Assembly (NCBI GenBank): GCA_947495575.1
Contig: CANLZL010000002.1
Coordinates: 186,001 to 250,000 of the forward strand
Origin: an uncultured Nioella sp.
GTDB taxonomy: Bacteria; Pseudomonadota; Alphaproteobacteria; Rhodobacterales; Rhodobacteraceae
DNA length: 64,000 nt
Reading direction: 5' to 3'
The stretch's first letter is position 1, and every line of letters begins with the position of its first letter. The translations under genes and the position numbers were made by a program. Below, in pieces: positions 9,595-19,417 of this stretch. A model generated the notes under the pieces. It did no database searches, had not been told where the DNA came from, and worked only from the letters and a program-made list of their open reading frames with translations.

Positions 9595-12500
9595 TTAGCT
9601 ACATCCCGAGGTCGACCCGCAGGTGTTGCATTTCATGCAGGTGCCGTTGCGCACCAGCGTGTAGTTTCCGCAATCACCGCAGGGATCGCCCTCGTAGCCT
9701 TGCATCTTGGCTTTGGCGCGGGCGTCCATGCTGACCACGCCTGAAGCGACAGCCGTTGTCGTGGTCTTGGTCTCTGGCACCAGAGTTTCCAGCGTCGCCA
9801 CCGGATCACCGGTGATGGAGTTCAGCGCGGTGATGTCACCGCCACCGCCTTGCAGCACGACCAGTTCCTGCGGAACCCGCTTGCGCAGATAGCCGGATGA
9901 AGAGATTTGCTTGAGCACATCAAAGGGCGAAGACCCCTGGCTGTCCGGAACTTCGGAAAAGTTCGAAACACCCTCTTCCTGACCGCGACCGACATCGTCA
10001 AAGCTTGCGCCTTCCGGTTTCACATGCGCCAGATCGGTGCGATCCAGATAGGACACGGCCAATTCGCGGAAGATGTAATCAAGGATCGAGGTTGCGTTTT
10101 TGATCGAGTCATTGCCCTGAACCATGCCCGCGGGCTCGAACTTGGTGAAGGTAAAGGCATCCACGAACTCTTCCAGCGGAACGCCATATTGCAGGCCCAC
10201 GGATACGGCGATGGCGAAATTGTTCATCATCGCCCGGAAGCCCGCGCCTTCCTTGTGCATATCGATGAAAATCTCACCAAGGTTGCCGTCGGAATACTCG
10301 CCCGTCCGTAGGTACACTTTGTGCCCACCAACAATGGCCTTTTGAGTATAGCCCTTGCGGCGATCCGGCATTTTTTCGCGATGGGCCTTGATGACCTCTT
10401 TCACGATAATTTTTTCGACGATTTTCTCGGCCAGTACAGCCGCTTTTTCCTGCGGATTGCCGGTTTCAAGCGTCTCGGCGGCCTCGTCGTCATCTTCCAC
10501 CAGTGCAGCGGCCAGCGGTTGGCTGAGTTTTGATCCATCGCGGTAGAGCGCATTGGCTTTCACACCAAGCGACCAGCTGAGTTCATAGGCCTTCTGACAA
10601 TCTTCGATCGTGGCGTCATTCGGCATATTGATCGTCTTGGAGATCGCGCCCGAAATGAAGCTCTGAGCCGCCGCCATCATAGTGATGTGGCTGTTCACGC
10701 TGAGGAACCGCTTGCCCTTTTTACCACAAGGGTTTGCGCAGTCGAAGATATGGTAATGCTCCTCTTTCAGATGAGGCGCGTTCTCCAAGGTCATTGTCCC
10801 GCAGACATGGTCATTTGCGGCATCAATATCGGCCTTCGAGAAGCCGAAATGGCGCAGCATGTCAAAGCTGGGATCATTCAGTTTTTCCGCCGGGATACCA
10901 AGCACGCCCTGACAGAACTCTTCGCCCAAGGTCCATTGGTTGAAGACAAATCGGATGTCGAAGGCAGATGGCAGCGCCGCTTCGACTTTTTCAATCTCTG
11001 CATCACCCAGCCCATGCCCACGCAAGGTGGAATGGTTGATCACCGGCGCATTGCCAAGTGTCCCATGACCTACAGCGTAGGAGGTGATTTCTTCGATCTG
11101 GCTGGAAGAATAGCCAAGCGTTTCAAGTGCCCCTGGCACCGAACGGTTGATGATCTTGAAATAACCGCCGCCGGCGAGCTTCTTGAATTTTACCAAGGCG
11201 AAATCAGGCTCGATCCCGGTTGTGTCGCAATCCATCACCAAACCAATAGTGCCGGTTGGCGCAATCACGGACACCTGCGCGTTGCGGTAGCCGTTCTTTT
11301 CGCCCAGCTCCAACGCCTCGGTCCAAGCCTGCTCTGCCAGAGCAATCAGGTTCTGATCTGGGCAGCTGGCATGATCCAATGGAACCGGTTTAACCGCCAG
11401 CCCCTCATAGCCTTCAGTTGCCCCTTGCGCCGCACGGCGGTGGTTGCGCATGACCCGAAGCATGTGCTCGCGGTTGCGTTCAAATCCTGAGAATGCCCCA
11501 AGCTCACCCGCGATTTCGGCAGAAGTCGCATAAGAAACGCCGGTCATGATCGCCGTCAGAGCACCGCCCATGGCGCGCCCTTCATCCGAATCGTACCCCA
11601 GGCCCATATTCATCAAAAGCCCGCCAATATTGGCGTATCCCAGTCCAAGGGTGCGGAAGTCATAAGACAATTGCGCGATTTCCTTGGAGGGGAACTGCGC
11701 CATCATTACTGAGATTTCCAGCGTCAGCGTCCAAAGGCGCGTGGCGTGGACATAGGCTTCCGCATCAAACTTACCCTCTTTGTAGAAGGTCAGCAGGTTC
11801 ATCGACGCAAGGTTACAGGCCGTATCATCAAGGAACATGTATTCCGAGCACGGGTTCGACCCGCGGATCGCGCCATCTTCCGGACAGGTGTGCCAAGAGT
11901 TGACTGTGTCATGGAATTGGATGCCGGGATCCGCACAGGCCCAGGCCGCGTGACCAATAGTATCCCACAGCTCACGTGCTTTGACGGTCTTGGAAACCTT
12001 GCCATTGGTTCGGTTGATCAAATCCCAATCTGCATCTTCATCGACAGCCTTCAGGAAGGCATCGGTGACGCGGATCGAGTTATTGGAGTTCTGGCCGGAA
12101 ACAGAGTTATACGCCTCAGAATCCCAATCCGTGTCATAGGTCGGAAACTCGATCGAGGTATGACCCTGCTTTGCATAATCCAGCACACGCTTGATGTAAG
12201 TTTCTGGAATTGCGCTTTTTTTAGCGCTGCGGATGGCCGATTTCAGTGTTTCGTTCTTTGCTGGATCTACGGCATCTTCCAGTTTGCCATCCCATGCTGC
12301 GATAGCTGAGAAGATGTTGTTCAGTTCCCGCTCGTGCATTTTCGAGCCGGCAACGATGGAGGCCACTTTTTGTTCTTCGAGGACCTTCCAGTTGATGAAT
12401 TCTTCGATATCGGGGTGATCCGCGTCGACGATCACCATCTTGGCGGCCCGTCGCGTGGTGCCGCCCGATTTGATCGCGCCCGCAGCCCGGTCGCCTATTT

Positions 12501-13275
12501 TGAGAAAGCCCATGAGGCCAGAGGATTTGCCGCCGCCCGACAGAGCCTCCCCTTCTGCACGCAACGAAGAGAAATTGGTGCCGGTGCCAGAGCCATATTT
12601 GAAAAGACGCGCCTCACGAACCCAAAGGTCCATGATGCCACCCTCATTCACCAAATCGTCCGAGACGGACTGGATGAAGCAGGCATGCGGTTGCGGGTGT
12701 TCATAGCTGGAGGCCGATTTCGTCAGCTTACCGGATTTGTAATCGACATAGTGGTGGCCCTGGCTGGGTCCGTCGATTCCATAGGCCCAATGCAGGCCGG
12801 TGTTGAACCATTGCGGGCTGTTGGGCGCTGCCATCTGGCGCGCCAGCATCAGCTGCATTTCATCAAAATAAGCGCGGGCGTCGCTCTCGTCGGTGAAATA
12901 GCCACCCTTCCAACCCCAATAGCACCAGGCCCCTGCCAACCGGCGGAAGACCTGCTTTGCCGAGGTCTCACCGCCGAACTGCTCGTCTTCTGGCAGATCT
13001 TGTAAGGCTTTTTCATCGGGAACATGGCGCCACAGGAATGAGGGAACGCCCTTTTCCTTCATCGGCTTCAGGATGGCGGCGACGCCTGCTTTGCGGAAGT
13101 ATTTCTGCGCAAGCACATCTGACGCCACCTGGCTCCACCCAACCGGAACCTCCAGCTCATCCAGCTTGAAGACGGCGGTACCGTCTGGATTGCGAATTTC
13201 TGAAGATGTAAGCGTGAATTCCAGACCTGCATAGGTCTCTGCATCCGCCGAGGTGAATCTACGTTCGATTTTCAT
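9595..13275 (-). CDS. nrdJ: Vitamin B12-dependent (class II) ribonucleoside-diphosphate reductase
   Basis: NrdJ reduces ribonucleotides to deoxyribonucleotides using adenosylcobalamin, so it works with or without oxygen. The 1226-residue protein shows the class II hallmarks: the N-terminal [16 protein letters not shown] region, [20 protein letters not shown], the active-site block [20 protein letters not shown], and [20 protein letters not shown]. The C-terminus is cysteine-rich (GDCGNY, then [14 protein letters not shown]) and carries the redox-active thiols that re-reduce the active site. It is single-copy in the window and monocistronic, with a terminator about 140 bases after its stop and an NrdR-like box about 180 bases upstream. 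No cobalamin riboswitch is recognisable upstream, as expected for a B12-using enzyme. Confidence 0.97.
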   Translation of the reverse strand: MKIERRFTSADAETYAGLEFTLTSSEIRNPDGTAVFKLDELEVPVGWSQVASDVLAQKYFRKAGVAAILKPMKEKGVPSFLWRHVPDEKALQDLPEDEQFGGETSAKQVFRRLAGAWCYWGWKGGYFTDESDARAYFDEMQLMLARQMAAPNSPQWFNTGLHWAYGIDGPSQGHHYVDYKSGKLTKSASSYEHPQPHACFIQSVSDDLVNEGGIMDLWVREARLFKYGSGTGTNFSSLRAEGEALSGGGKSSGLMGFLKIGDRAAGAIKSGGTTRRAAKMVIVDADHPDIEEFINWKVLEEQKVASIVAGSKMHERELNNIFSAIAAWDGKLEDAVDPAKNETLKSAIRSAKKSAIPETYIKRVLDYAKQGHTSIEFPTYDTDWDSEAYNSVSGQNSNNSIRVTDAFLKAVDEDADWDLINRTNGKVSKTVKARELWDTIGHAAWACADPGIQFHDTVNSWHTCPEDGAIRGSNPCSEYMFLDDTACNLASMNLLTFYKEGKFDAEAYVHATRLWTLTLEISVMMAQFPSKEIAQLSYDFRTLGLGYANIGGLLMNMGLGYDSDEGRAMGGALTAIMTGVSYATSAEIAGELGAFSGFERNREHMLRVMRNHRRAAQGATEGYEGLAVKPVPLDHASCPDQNLIALAEQAWTEALELGEKNGYRNAQVSVIAPTGTIGLVMDCDTTGIEPDFALVKFKKLAGGGYFKIINRSVPGALETLGYSSSQIEEITSYAVGHGTLGNAPVINHSTLRGHGLGDAEIEKVEAALPSAFDIRFVFNQWTLGEEFCQGVLGIPAEKLNDPSFDMLRHFGFSKADIDAANDHVCGTMTLENAPHLKEEHYHIFDCANPCGKKGKRFLSVNSHITMMAAAQSFISGAISKTINMPNDATIEDCQKAYELSWSLGVKANALYRDGSKLSQPLAAALVEDDDEAAETLETGNPQEKAAVLAEKIVEKIIVKEVIKAHREKMPDRRKGYTQKAIVGGHKVYLRTGEYSDGNLGEIFIDMHKEGAGFRAMMNNFAIAVSVGLQYGVPLEEFVDAFTFTKFEPAGMVQGNDSIKNATSILDYIFRELAVSYLDRTDLAHVKPEGASFDDVGRGQEEGVSNFSEVPDSQGSSPFDVLKQISSSGYLRKRVPQELVVLQGGGGDITALNSITGDPVATLETLVPETKTTTTAVASGVVSMDARAKAKMQGYEGDPCGDCGNYTLVRNGTCMKCNTCGSTSGCS

Positions 13276-13801
13276 GGCTGCCTCTCAACCCTGTTCCCGT
13301 CACGGCGTGCCAGCGTGTCCCCGCTCTTGCCGTCCTAAATTCCAATGCGAAGCAACAAACCATCCCTGTCTGTCCGCGATGCGCGGTCAGCCAATCCAGC
13401 CCCAGCCGGTCAATTTGCAATGAGGAAATCCCCTGCCCCGTTTTTTGCCTGTCCCCACTATATTTAGTGTGCGTCTTATCAGGCCCACACAAGGTGGCGT
13501 ATAACGACCTATCAGGTCAACGAAATTTTTGCAGATTTGGTGATCAAAAAACTATTGCAAAAGCCGTGTGACGATCATTGGCCCGCAGATCATTGATTCA
13601 TCCCCAGAGGGCCAATTACGAAATTTTTGTGAAACCTTGGCAGGTTAGCCAACGAGGTGAAGGTTTTGCCCACAGGCCAATAAAAATAGTAAATATGGAC
13701 AAAGTTTTTTTGAACACACCAGATGTTGTGGCCAAGCCGCAACGAAGATCGTCGAATCGCTGCATCTGGGAACGATAACCAGATCAGATTTATTCAAATT
13801 C
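13276..13801. other. 526-base intergenic region upstream of nrdJ
   Basis: I find no convincing gene here. The nrdJ-proximal part holds the NrdR-like box at 13455-13470. The part from about 13520 to 13800 is AT-rich (for example GAAATTTTTG, AAAGTTTTTTTG) compared with its surroundings, consistent with promoter DNA for nrdJ. Two short frames (13259-13492 minus, 13578-13778 plus) have neither recognisable products nor good ribosome-binding sites. Confidence 0.6.
13455..13470 (-). promoter_or_regulatory. NrdR-like box in the nrdJ promoter region
   Basis: On the nrdJ strand the 16 bases read ACACTAAATATAGTGG, an imperfect palindrome very close to the known NrdR-box pattern (ACACwAtATaTwGTGT-like). 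NrdR represses ribonucleotide reductase genes when dATP is high. The AT-rich centre could also contain the -10 element, which would explain repression by occlusion. NrdR boxes usually come in pairs about 31 bases apart; I see only a poor second match near 13486. Confidence 0.6.
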
Positions 13802-14743
13802 TCACAAACGGCCCATTAGGGCGGCCAAGTGCAATGCGACCTGCCCCGCCTTGCTTTGCCGATATAGCCCAAGCGCCCGAAACTCGCTCCCACGCGCCCT
13901 CAAGGGCAGAGTGTGTAGTTTTTCGAACCGCGCCAGCAGGGCCGCATTTTCTGGCGTCAGCAGGGCTTCGGCAGCTTTCAGAGCCGTGGTGTTTTGACTG
14001 CACCAATTGGCAAGATCCCCATTCACGATCCGGGCAAGGCGTCGCAACGCCGGGCGAACCCCACGATTCGTTCCAAAAAGGTTGTCACCGTGCTGTCGGT
14101 ACAAAAGGCTGGGGGTTTCGTCCCGAATGACAACGCCGCCCGCGCCAGAGATCAATTGGTACAACCACCAATCATGTGTGAACGGCCCGCCAACTTGCAT
14201 CGCAAGTTCCGCCGCCCACTGCGCCAATTGCCACCCTGCCCGGTTCAGAACCATGGTGTTCCCGCCAGCGATGCTTTGAACCAACGCGTTGGCGAAACCG
14301 GGAAGGTGTGAAAACCGAGGAGATTGCTGACGATTGCCCAAATCTTCATCCACGATCCAGGTTGCACTGCCATAAAGTGCGGGCTGGTCACCTGGTACAG
14401 CCGACAGCCGGTCAACCGCGCGGGACAAGTGATCGTCCAGCCAAACGTCGTCCTGATCGGACCAAGCCACAAAGTCCGGACTGCCTTCTACCCCTGCCAG
14501 CAATGACAGGAAATTCATGGCTACATTTTGTTTCGGCCCATCGATGACGGACACGGAACGCCCCCCTTCGGCCTGCGTCGCGCGAAACGCCTCAACAATT
14601 TCAACAGTCGAATCGGTGGAGCCATCGTCACTGACAATCAGGCACCAGTTGGCATGATCCTGCGTCTCGAAGCTTTGTAATTGATCGGGCAGAAACCGGG
14701 CGCCGTTGTAAGTCGCCATCAGGATTTGGATTTGTGGGGCCAT
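13802..14743 (-). CDS. Family 2 glycosyltransferase (rhamnosyltransferase-like)
   Basis: The 313-residue protein begins with the GT-A fold pattern IQILMATYNGARFLPDQLQS, then CLIVSDDGSTDSTVEIV (about 35-51). The metal/nucleotide-sugar site is FVAWSDQDDVWLDDHL (about 91-106), the SDQDDVW form common in bacterial GT2 enzymes that act on surface polysaccharides and rhamnans. No membrane segments are obvious, so it is cytosolic or peripheral. The ATG at 14743 is preferred over a GTG at 14755 because GGGTGA lies at a good distance upstream. It stands alone next to tRNA-Pro, away from the main glycan block. Donor and acceptor are unknown. Confidence 0.85.
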   Translation of the reverse strand: MAPQIQILMATYNGARFLPDQLQSFETQDHANWCLIVSDDGSTDSTVEIVEAFRATQAEGGRSVSVIDGPKQNVAMNFLSLLAGVEGSPDFVAWSDQDDVWLDDHLSRAVDRLSAVPGDQPALYGSATWIVDEDLGNRQQSPRFSHLPGFANALVQSIAGGNTMVLNRAGWQLAQWAAELAMQVGGPFTHDWWLYQLISGAGGVVIRDETPSLLYRQHGDNLFGTNRGVRPALRRLARIVNGDLANWCSQNTTALKAAEALLTPENAALLARFEKLHTLPLRARGSEFRALGLYRQSKAGQVALHLAALMGRL

Positions 14744-14839
14744 AGGGCAAATCACCCGGATTGTTTGCTACACAAGGACCTGCCGGCCACGCCAAACCAT
14801 ACCCTAGCAAGGGCAGGTACTGCACCAATGGTGTGGAAG

Positions 14840-14916
14840 TGGTCGGGGAGGCGAGATTCGAACTCACGACCTTCTGTACCCAAAACAGACGCGCTACCAG
14901 GCTGCGCTACACCCCG
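14840..14916 (-). tRNA. tRNA-Pro (anticodon UGG)
   Basis: On the minus strand the 77-base sequence starts CGGGGTGTAGCGCAGCCTGG and ends CTCGCCTCCCCGACCA, with the CCA encoded. The acceptor arms pair except for one U-U; the anticodon arm is TCTGT-TTTGGGT-ACAGA, giving anticodon TGG. The T arm contains GTTCGAATC. The anticodon UGG reads CCN proline codons. Confidence 0.95.
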
Positions 14917-14969
14917 ACTGGCGCCTCTCCTACCGCGAGATGTCGCGGGATGGAAGGGCCATTTTATAA

Positions 14970-15434
14970 TTATTCGCAGGGCCAAACAGCCTCGCCCTGT
15001 TCAACAGAGGGATGGCGTATTTCACTCCCCTCCGTAATGCCCAGTCGTGACGCCATTCCGCCGTTGATTTCCAGAACAAACTGAATGTTTTGGCCGCCGG
15101 GAATTGGCGTTTCGTCCAGAGGCACCGCGTTTTCATGAATATGCTGCACAAGACCCGTTTCATCGATAAAAATCATATCAAGCGGAATCAGCGTGTTACG
15201 CATCCAGAAGGCGACCGCCTGCGGACGTTCATAAACAAAGAGCATTCCCGCGGTCGTCGCCATTGATTCCCGATGCATCAAGCCTTGGGCCCGCTCTTCC
15301 CGGTCATCGGCAACTTCGATTCGGAACCGGGCCGTCCCCCAGTCGCCACGTAATTCAATACGGTCATCAACACATGCGGAATGGGCGGCACCTGCCCAAA
15401 CACATGCCGTCGCCGCAAGATGCAGTAAACGCAT
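14970..15434 (-). CDS. DUF192 family secreted protein
   Basis: The 154-residue protein begins with a signal peptide (MRLLHLAATACVWAGAAHSA) and continues with the DUF192 fold. Conserved stretches are RFRIEVADDREERAQGLMHR, AGMLFVYERPQAVAFWMRNT, IPLDMIFID and the C-terminal FVLEINGGMASRLGI. The family is widespread and small, probably periplasmic here, without an agreed function. The ATG at 15434 is chosen because a perfect AGGAGG precedes it and the signal peptide follows at once; the longer reading upstream lies within the cold-shock gene. It begins one base after the cold-shock gene's stop, so the two are co-transcribed. Confidence 0.9.
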   Translation of the reverse strand: MRLLHLAATACVWAGAAHSACVDDRIELRGDWGTARFRIEVADDREERAQGLMHRESMATTAGMLFVYERPQAVAFWMRNTLIPLDMIFIDETGLVQHIHENAVPLDETPIPGGQNIQFVLEINGGMASRLGITEGSEIRHPSVEQGEAVWPCE

Positions 15435-15435
15435 C

Positions 15436-15963
15436 CTAATCCTCCTGAACGTAATCCCAAGCCCGCACTTCGGCCGCCATCTTGCCCCGCGGCCCATCAA
15501 CGACACGCATAGAAACGGCCTCTCCGGGTTGCAGATCAGACAGGCCAAAGCGCCTGAGCACTTCGACATGAACAAATATGTCAGCAGAATGCCCGAAGAC
15601 GTTGGCAAAGCCAAAGCCTTTTGCCTTGTCGAACCACTTTACACGGGCAGCCACAAAGGGAGTATCCTCAGGCACATCCACCCAAGGCGTCTCATCTTCG
15701 GGCAGCACTTCAGGATCAGGCGGTTCAATCGCCAGAATCTCCTGCGCCTGCGCGCCGCGTTCAGTTTGTTGTACTACCACCTCTATCCGCGCGTGATCGG
15801 CAACCGATCCCTGTCCGAAATTTCGCAACACATTGGCGTGCAACAAAATATCGGGGCCGCCTGTGTCAGCCACGATAAAGCCGAAGCCTTTAGAAATGTC
15901 GAACCACTTAACAGTACCCATAACAATTGCGTCTTCACGACGCTCTTCATCCGCCATGGTCAT
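15436..15963 (-). CDS. Double cold-shock-domain protein
   Basis: The 175-residue protein holds two CspA-type OB-fold domains. The first (about 14-75) has GTVKWFDISKGFGFIVADTG, with the RNP1-like KGFGFI. The second (about 106-170) has ARVKWFDKAKGFGFANVFG and DIFVHVEVLRRFG. A short acidic linker (PPDPEVLPEDETPWVDVPED) joins them. Such proteins bind single-stranded RNA or DNA and act as RNA chaperones. The tandem-domain form is typical of alphaproteobacteria. It is followed after one base by the DUF192 gene. Two adjacent ATGs (15963 and 15957) are possible starts. Confidence 0.93.
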   Translation of the reverse strand: MTMADEERREDAIVMGTVKWFDISKGFGFIVADTGGPDILLHANVLRNFGQGSVADHARIEVVVQQTERGAQAQEILAIEPPDPEVLPEDETPWVDVPEDTPFVAARVKWFDKAKGFGFANVFGHSADIFVHVEVLRRFGLSDLQPGEAVSMRVVDGPRGKMAAEVRAWDYVQED

Positions 15964-16145
15964 CCCAACCTTTATTCGCGGTCGTCTGTCAGATGTGCCC
16001 CTGCAGAACACACTGACGGTTCGTTAACCAATCCGCAAGAGAAACAAACCTATCTTTTTCAATAGGTTGCCATCATCGAATCGGCGATTTGATCTACTGG
16101 TAAAAGATTTACGACACTAAGGTTCAACGAACCCCGGATGAAAGA

Positions 16146-16751
16146 TCAGGGATTCAAACGTTGAATGGTCCACGTATCCTGCGTGGTTTTACGGCTCCAA
16201 CGGAACCGATCATGAAGGCGAAACGCCCCATCGGCCCAGAACTCAATCTCGACCGGAGTGATGCGATACCCGCCCCAAAAAGGCGGTCGTTTGGGCGCGG
16301 GCCCATGCTGTGCGGTGACCTTGGCCACTTCCGCAACCAAAGCCGCGCGGCTGCTGAGCGGCTGAGACTGGTGCGACGCCCATGCCCCAAGCCTGCTTTT
16401 AAGTGAACGGGAGGTAAAATAGGCATCGGCCTGCGGCCCGTCCTCCTTCGCAACATGCCCACGCACGCGAATTTGGCGGCGCAGAGACTTCCAATGCATA
16501 ACAAAGGCGGCCTTTCCCGAACTGTCGATCTCGGCGGCCTTGGCGGACTCGTAATTTGTGTAAAACACGAAAGCGGCCTGTTCGATTTCTTTCAGAAGAA
16601 CCATGCGGGCGTTTGGCAGGCCGTCGGCATCAACCGTCGAAAGAGCGATTGCATTGGGATCGTTCACTTCGCTTGCTTCGGCTGACGACAGCCAAGAACG
16701 CGCAATCTCGAACGGATCCTCGCCTGCAAAAATACCGCTTCTGTCGGTCAT
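16146..16751 (-). CDS. pdxH: Pyridoxamine 5'-phosphate oxidase
   Basis: PdxH is the FMN enzyme that oxidises pyridoxamine or pyridoxine 5'-phosphate to pyridoxal 5'-phosphate. Diagnostic parts of the 201-residue sequence are [33 protein letters not shown] (FMN contact), [29 protein letters not shown] and the C-terminal [16 protein letters not shown] followed by WTIQRLNP, the usual ending of the family. It is divergently transcribed from fabI, with about 140 bases between the two starts. Confidence 0.96.
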   Translation of the reverse strand: MTDRSGIFAGEDPFEIARSWLSSAEASEVNDPNAIALSTVDADGLPNARMVLLKEIEQAAFVFYTNYESAKAAEIDSSGKAAFVMHWKSLRRQIRVRGHVAKEDGPQADAYFTSRSLKSRLGAWASHQSQPLSSRAALVAEVAKVTAQHGPAPKRPPFWGGYRITPVEIEFWADGAFRLHDRFRWSRKTTQDTWTIQRLNP

Positions 16752-16894
16752 TTCGGTTTTCGTCCCGTTTTACTGCGCGCCGGACGCTACATGCGCTTGT
16801 GATGAACTGCAAGCGCATAGGCTCTGACTTGATGCGCGGTGCTGGATGCACTAAAGGAACGCGGGTGAAAAAATTGCCAGCACGGGGACAAGCA

Positions 16895-17707
16895 ATGGGT
16901 TTGATGGACGGAAAACGCGGCCTGATCATGGGGCTGGCAAATGACAAATCCATTGCTTGGGGCATTGCAAAAGCCTGCGCCGACCAAGGGGCCGAGCTGG
17001 CATTCTCCTATCAGGGTGAGCAATTGAAAAAACGCGTTGGTCCGCTGGCCGCGCAAATAGGAACCGACATCCTACTTGAATGCGATGTCACCGATTCCGC
17101 ATCGGTCGATGCCCTGTTTGATGCCCTGAAAGAGAAGTGGGGCACGATTGACTTTGTCGTTCATGCGATTGGTTTTTCTGATAAATCTGAATTGCGTGGG
17201 CGGTATGTCGACACAAGCCAAGCGAATTTCCAGATGACGATGGATATCTCCGTGTACAGCTTTACGGCTGTATGTCAGCGCGCGGCGGCCATGATGCCCG
17301 ATGGCGGCTCCTTGCTAACGCTGACCTATTACGGCGCTGAACAGGTCATGCCACATTACAACGTGATGGGGATCGCAAAAGCGGCCCTTGAAACCTCGGT
17401 GAAATACATTGCTGAAGATCTGGGCAAAGACGGTATCCGCTGCAACGCGATTTCTGCCGGACCAATCAAAACACTGGCCGCTTCGGGTATTGGCGATTTC
17501 CGCTACATCATGAAGTGGAATGAGTTGAATTCGCCGCTGCGCCGCAATGTGACACAAGAGGAAGTCGGAAAAGCCGCCCTGTATCTCTTGTCTGACCTCG
17601 GATCCGGCACGACCGGCGAAAACCTGCATGTCGACGCGGGCTATCACGTGGTTGGGATGAAGGCGATTGATGCACCTGACATGACCCTAGAGAAGAAGGA
17701 TCACTGA
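16895..17707 (+). CDS. fabI: Enoyl-[acyl-carrier-protein] reductase (NADH) FabI
   Basis: FabI catalyses the last reduction of each fatty-acid elongation cycle. The 270-residue product starts [20 protein letters not shown], with the modified nucleotide-binding loop of the family. The catalytic Tyr and Lys are in [13 protein letters not shown] (about residues 153-165). The lipid/NAD-binding part is [20 protein letters not shown]. The ATG at 16895 matches the family N-terminus; a frame extending upstream to 16556 is antisense to pdxH, and a GTG at 16865 cannot be excluded. The next gene, gpt, begins one base after the stop. Confidence 0.96.
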   Translation: MGLMDGKRGLIMGLANDKSIAWGIAKACADQGAELAFSYQGEQLKKRVGPLAAQIGTDILLECDVTDSASVDALFDALKEKWGTIDFVVHAIGFSDKSELRGRYVDTSQANFQMTMDISVYSFTAVCQRAAAMMPDGGSLLTLTYYGAEQVMPHYNVMGIAKAALETSVKYIAEDLGKDGIRCNAISAGPIKTLAASGIGDFRYIMKWNELNSPLRRNVTQEEVGKAALYLLSDLGSGTTGENLHVDAGYHVVGMKAIDAPDMTLEKKDH

Positions 17708-17708
17708 C

Positions 17709-18218
17709 ATGAGCGCCACTCGCCTGCCCCATGAGAAAGGATTCCACATCAGCTGGGATCAAATTCACCGCGACAGCCGGGCCCTGGCCTGGCGTTTGGA
17801 CAAACGGGGCCCGGGCGAAGACGGCGCATGGAAAGCGGTTGTTGCGATAACCCGAGGCGGTATGGCACCGGCCATGATTATCGCCCGCGAGTTGGACATT
17901 CGCACTGTCGACACGATCAGCGTGAAATCGTACCACCATCAGGATCAGGGCAAAGCTCAAATCCTGAAACGCCCCGATCCCGAAATGATGGGCGACGGCA
18001 CCGGCATTCTTGTGGTCGATGATCTGGTCGACAGCGGAAAAACGCTGGAATTGGTGCGCGAGCTGTTTCCGAATGCCCATTTTGCGACAGTCTATGCAAA
18101 GCCAAAGGGTGAACCCCAAGTGGACACGTTTATCACTGGTGTCAGTCAGGACACTTGGATCTTCTTCCCATGGGATATGGCCCTGCAATATGTAGAGCCC
18201 TACCGCGGCACGGATTGA
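17709..18218 (+). CDS. gpt: Xanthine (guanine) phosphoribosyltransferase
   Basis: Gpt salvages xanthine and guanine to their nucleotides using PRPP. The 169-residue protein has the PRTase signature [17 protein letters not shown] (about residues 100-116), where the adjacent acidic residues bind [21 protein letters not shown] precedes it, and the C-terminal [18 protein letters not shown] is characteristic of the Gpt family. The ATG lies immediately behind the fabI stop, so both are probably on one transcript. It is followed by two hairpins and the convergent aroB. Confidence 0.94.
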   Translation: MSATRLPHEKGFHISWDQIHRDSRALAWRLDKRGPGEDGAWKAVVAITRGGMAPAMIIARELDIRTVDTISVKSYHHQDQGKAQILKRPDPEMMGDGTGILVVDDLVDSGKTLELVRELFPNAHFATVYAKPKGEPQVDTFITGVSQDTWIFFPWDMALQYVEPYRGTD

Positions 18219-18223
18219 CCTAG

Positions 18224-18241
18224 AAATCTTCTGTAAGATTT
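18224..18241 (+). terminator. Probable terminator hairpin after gpt
   Basis: AAATCTT, CTGT, AAGATTT is a perfect 7-bp stem six bases behind the gpt stop, running into a short T-stretch. The stem is AT-rich, so it is a moderate candidate for ending gpt transcription. Confidence 0.45.
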
Positions 18242-18250
18242 TTCCACCAT

Positions 18251-18276
18251 CCAAAATCCTTCCGGAAGGATTTTGG
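18251..18276. repeat. 26-base perfect palindrome between gpt and aroB
   Basis: CCAAAATCCTTCC is followed directly by its exact reverse complement GGAAGGATTTTGG. It lies between two converging genes (gpt plus, aroB minus), so a bidirectional transcription stop or a dispersed palindromic element are both possible. I saw only one copy in this window. Confidence 0.6.
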
Positions 18277-18301
18277 GGAAAGAATTTTTGAGTGAATTCT
18301 T

Positions 18302-19417
18302 CTAACGCCCCAGCAGGGCATCCTGTAAGACAGCTTGCACAGCTTCAGGCGGTACATCTGCGGTCACGAAAGCGTCCCCGATCGCGCGCGCCAGAATGAA
18401 CCTCAGTTTACCGTCAACGACTTTTTTGTCTTGGCTCATGAGTTCCACCAGCCCGTCTGCATCGGGCAATTCACCGTCGATATCGGCAATGTCTTTTTTC
18501 ATTTCCATTGCCGCCAAATGTTCGCGCACGCGGCTCGGTTCTTCTTGACTGACCAATCCCAGCTTTGCGGACAGTTCAAAGGCCAGAGCGCACCCAATCG
18601 CCACGCCTTCGCCATGCAGCAATCGATCAGAATACCCGGTGGCAGCCTCAAGCGCGTGACAAAAAGTATGCCCCAAATTCAGGAGGGCACGATCCCCTTG
18701 CTCGGTCTCATCGCGTTCAACAATATCGGCCTTCATCTGCACCGACCGGCGCACGGCCTCGAGCCGCAATCCAGAATCGCCCGCTGCTAAAGCGGGGCCA
18801 TGTTGTTCCAGCCACTCGAAAAAATCCGCGTCCCCAAGCAAGCCATATTTCTGTACTTCGCCATATCCGCTGAGGAAATCGCGCTTGGTAAGGGTTCCCA
18901 AAACCGAAATATCGGCCAACACAAGCGATGGCTGATGAAAGGCGCCGATCAGGTTTTTTCCAACGACGGAATTGATTCCGGTTTTCCCGCCAACGGAACT
19001 GTCGACCTGAGCCAAAAGCGATGTCGGAATTTGTACGAACCGAACGCCGCGCCGCAATACGGCCGCGGCAAAGCCTGCGAGGTCACCGATCACACCGCCG
19101 CCAAAGGCGACAACGATATCCTTGCGTTCAACCTTTTGCTCCAGCAACCACTCGACTGTTCGTGTGAAATGCGGCCAGCTTTTGGTGCTTTCTCCCGCAG
19201 GTAGCACCAAAGCCTTCATCTGGACGCCGTCATCGGCCAGCCCGTCTTTCAATGCATCGAGGTGCAAGGCTGCGACCCGCTCTTCCGTGACCACAAAAAC
19301 TCGCGGACGGTTGAGGAACGGAGCAATCTCCGCTCCTGCTCGGGCGATCAGCCCCGGCCCGATGCGAACATCATAAGCGCGATCATCCAAAGGAACGTGA
19401 ACAGTGGCCATCGTCAT
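18302..19417 (-). CDS. aroB: 3-dehydroquinate synthase
   Basis: AroB carries out the second step of the shikimate pathway, turning DAHP into 3-dehydroquinate with NAD and a divalent metal. The 371-residue protein has VLPAGESTKSWPHFTRTVEW, the NAD-binding IVAFGGGVIGDLAGFAAAVL, and IPTSLLAQVDSSVGGKTGIN followed by KNLIGAFHQP. The metal-binding His residues are in LLNLGHTFCHALEAATGY and LLHGEGVAIG. Its start overlaps the aroK stop (ATGA), the usual aroK-aroB pair. Confidence 0.97.
   Translation of the reverse strand: MTMATVHVPLDDRAYDVRIGPGLIARAGAEIAPFLNRPRVFVVTEERVAALHLDALKDGLADDGVQMKALVLPAGESTKSWPHFTRTVEWLLEQKVERKDIVVAFGGGVIGDLAGFAAAVLRRGVRFVQIPTSLLAQVDSSVGGKTGINSVVGKNLIGAFHQPSLVLADISVLGTLTKRDFLSGYGEVQKYGLLGDADFFEWLEQHGPALAAGDSGLRLEAVRRSVQMKADIVERDETEQGDRALLNLGHTFCHALEAATGYSDRLLHGEGVAIGCALAFELSAKLGLVSQEEPSRVREHLAAMEMKKDIADIDGELPDADGLVELMSQDKKVVDGKLRFILARAIGDAFVTADVPPEAVQAVLQDALLGR

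Noticed and set aside
9485-9596. Open frame on the minus strand just after nrdJ, ending in VQVAGKKLRAV with gene-like codon use
   Set aside because: The frame has a stop inside the end of nrdJ and then no ATG, GTG or TTG before the gene-like part, so it cannot be started in this sequence. It could be a remnant or need a sequence correction.
13259-13492. 77-residue frame upstream of nrdJ (minus)
   Set aside because: No ribosome-binding site, no recognisable product, and it contains the NrdR-like box and overlaps the nrdJ start.
13276-13600. Cobalamin riboswitch upstream of nrdJ
   Set aside because: I looked for the B12-box pattern and found none; a B12-using enzyme would not be expected to be switched off by B12.
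13578-13778. 66-residue frame in the AT-rich intergenic region
   Set aside because: TTG start, no RBS, composition unlike a protein; region better explained as promoter DNA.
16556-16894. N-terminal extension of fabI by 113 codons
   Set aside because: The extension is antisense to pdxH and absent from the FabI family; the ATG at 16895 gives the normal protein.
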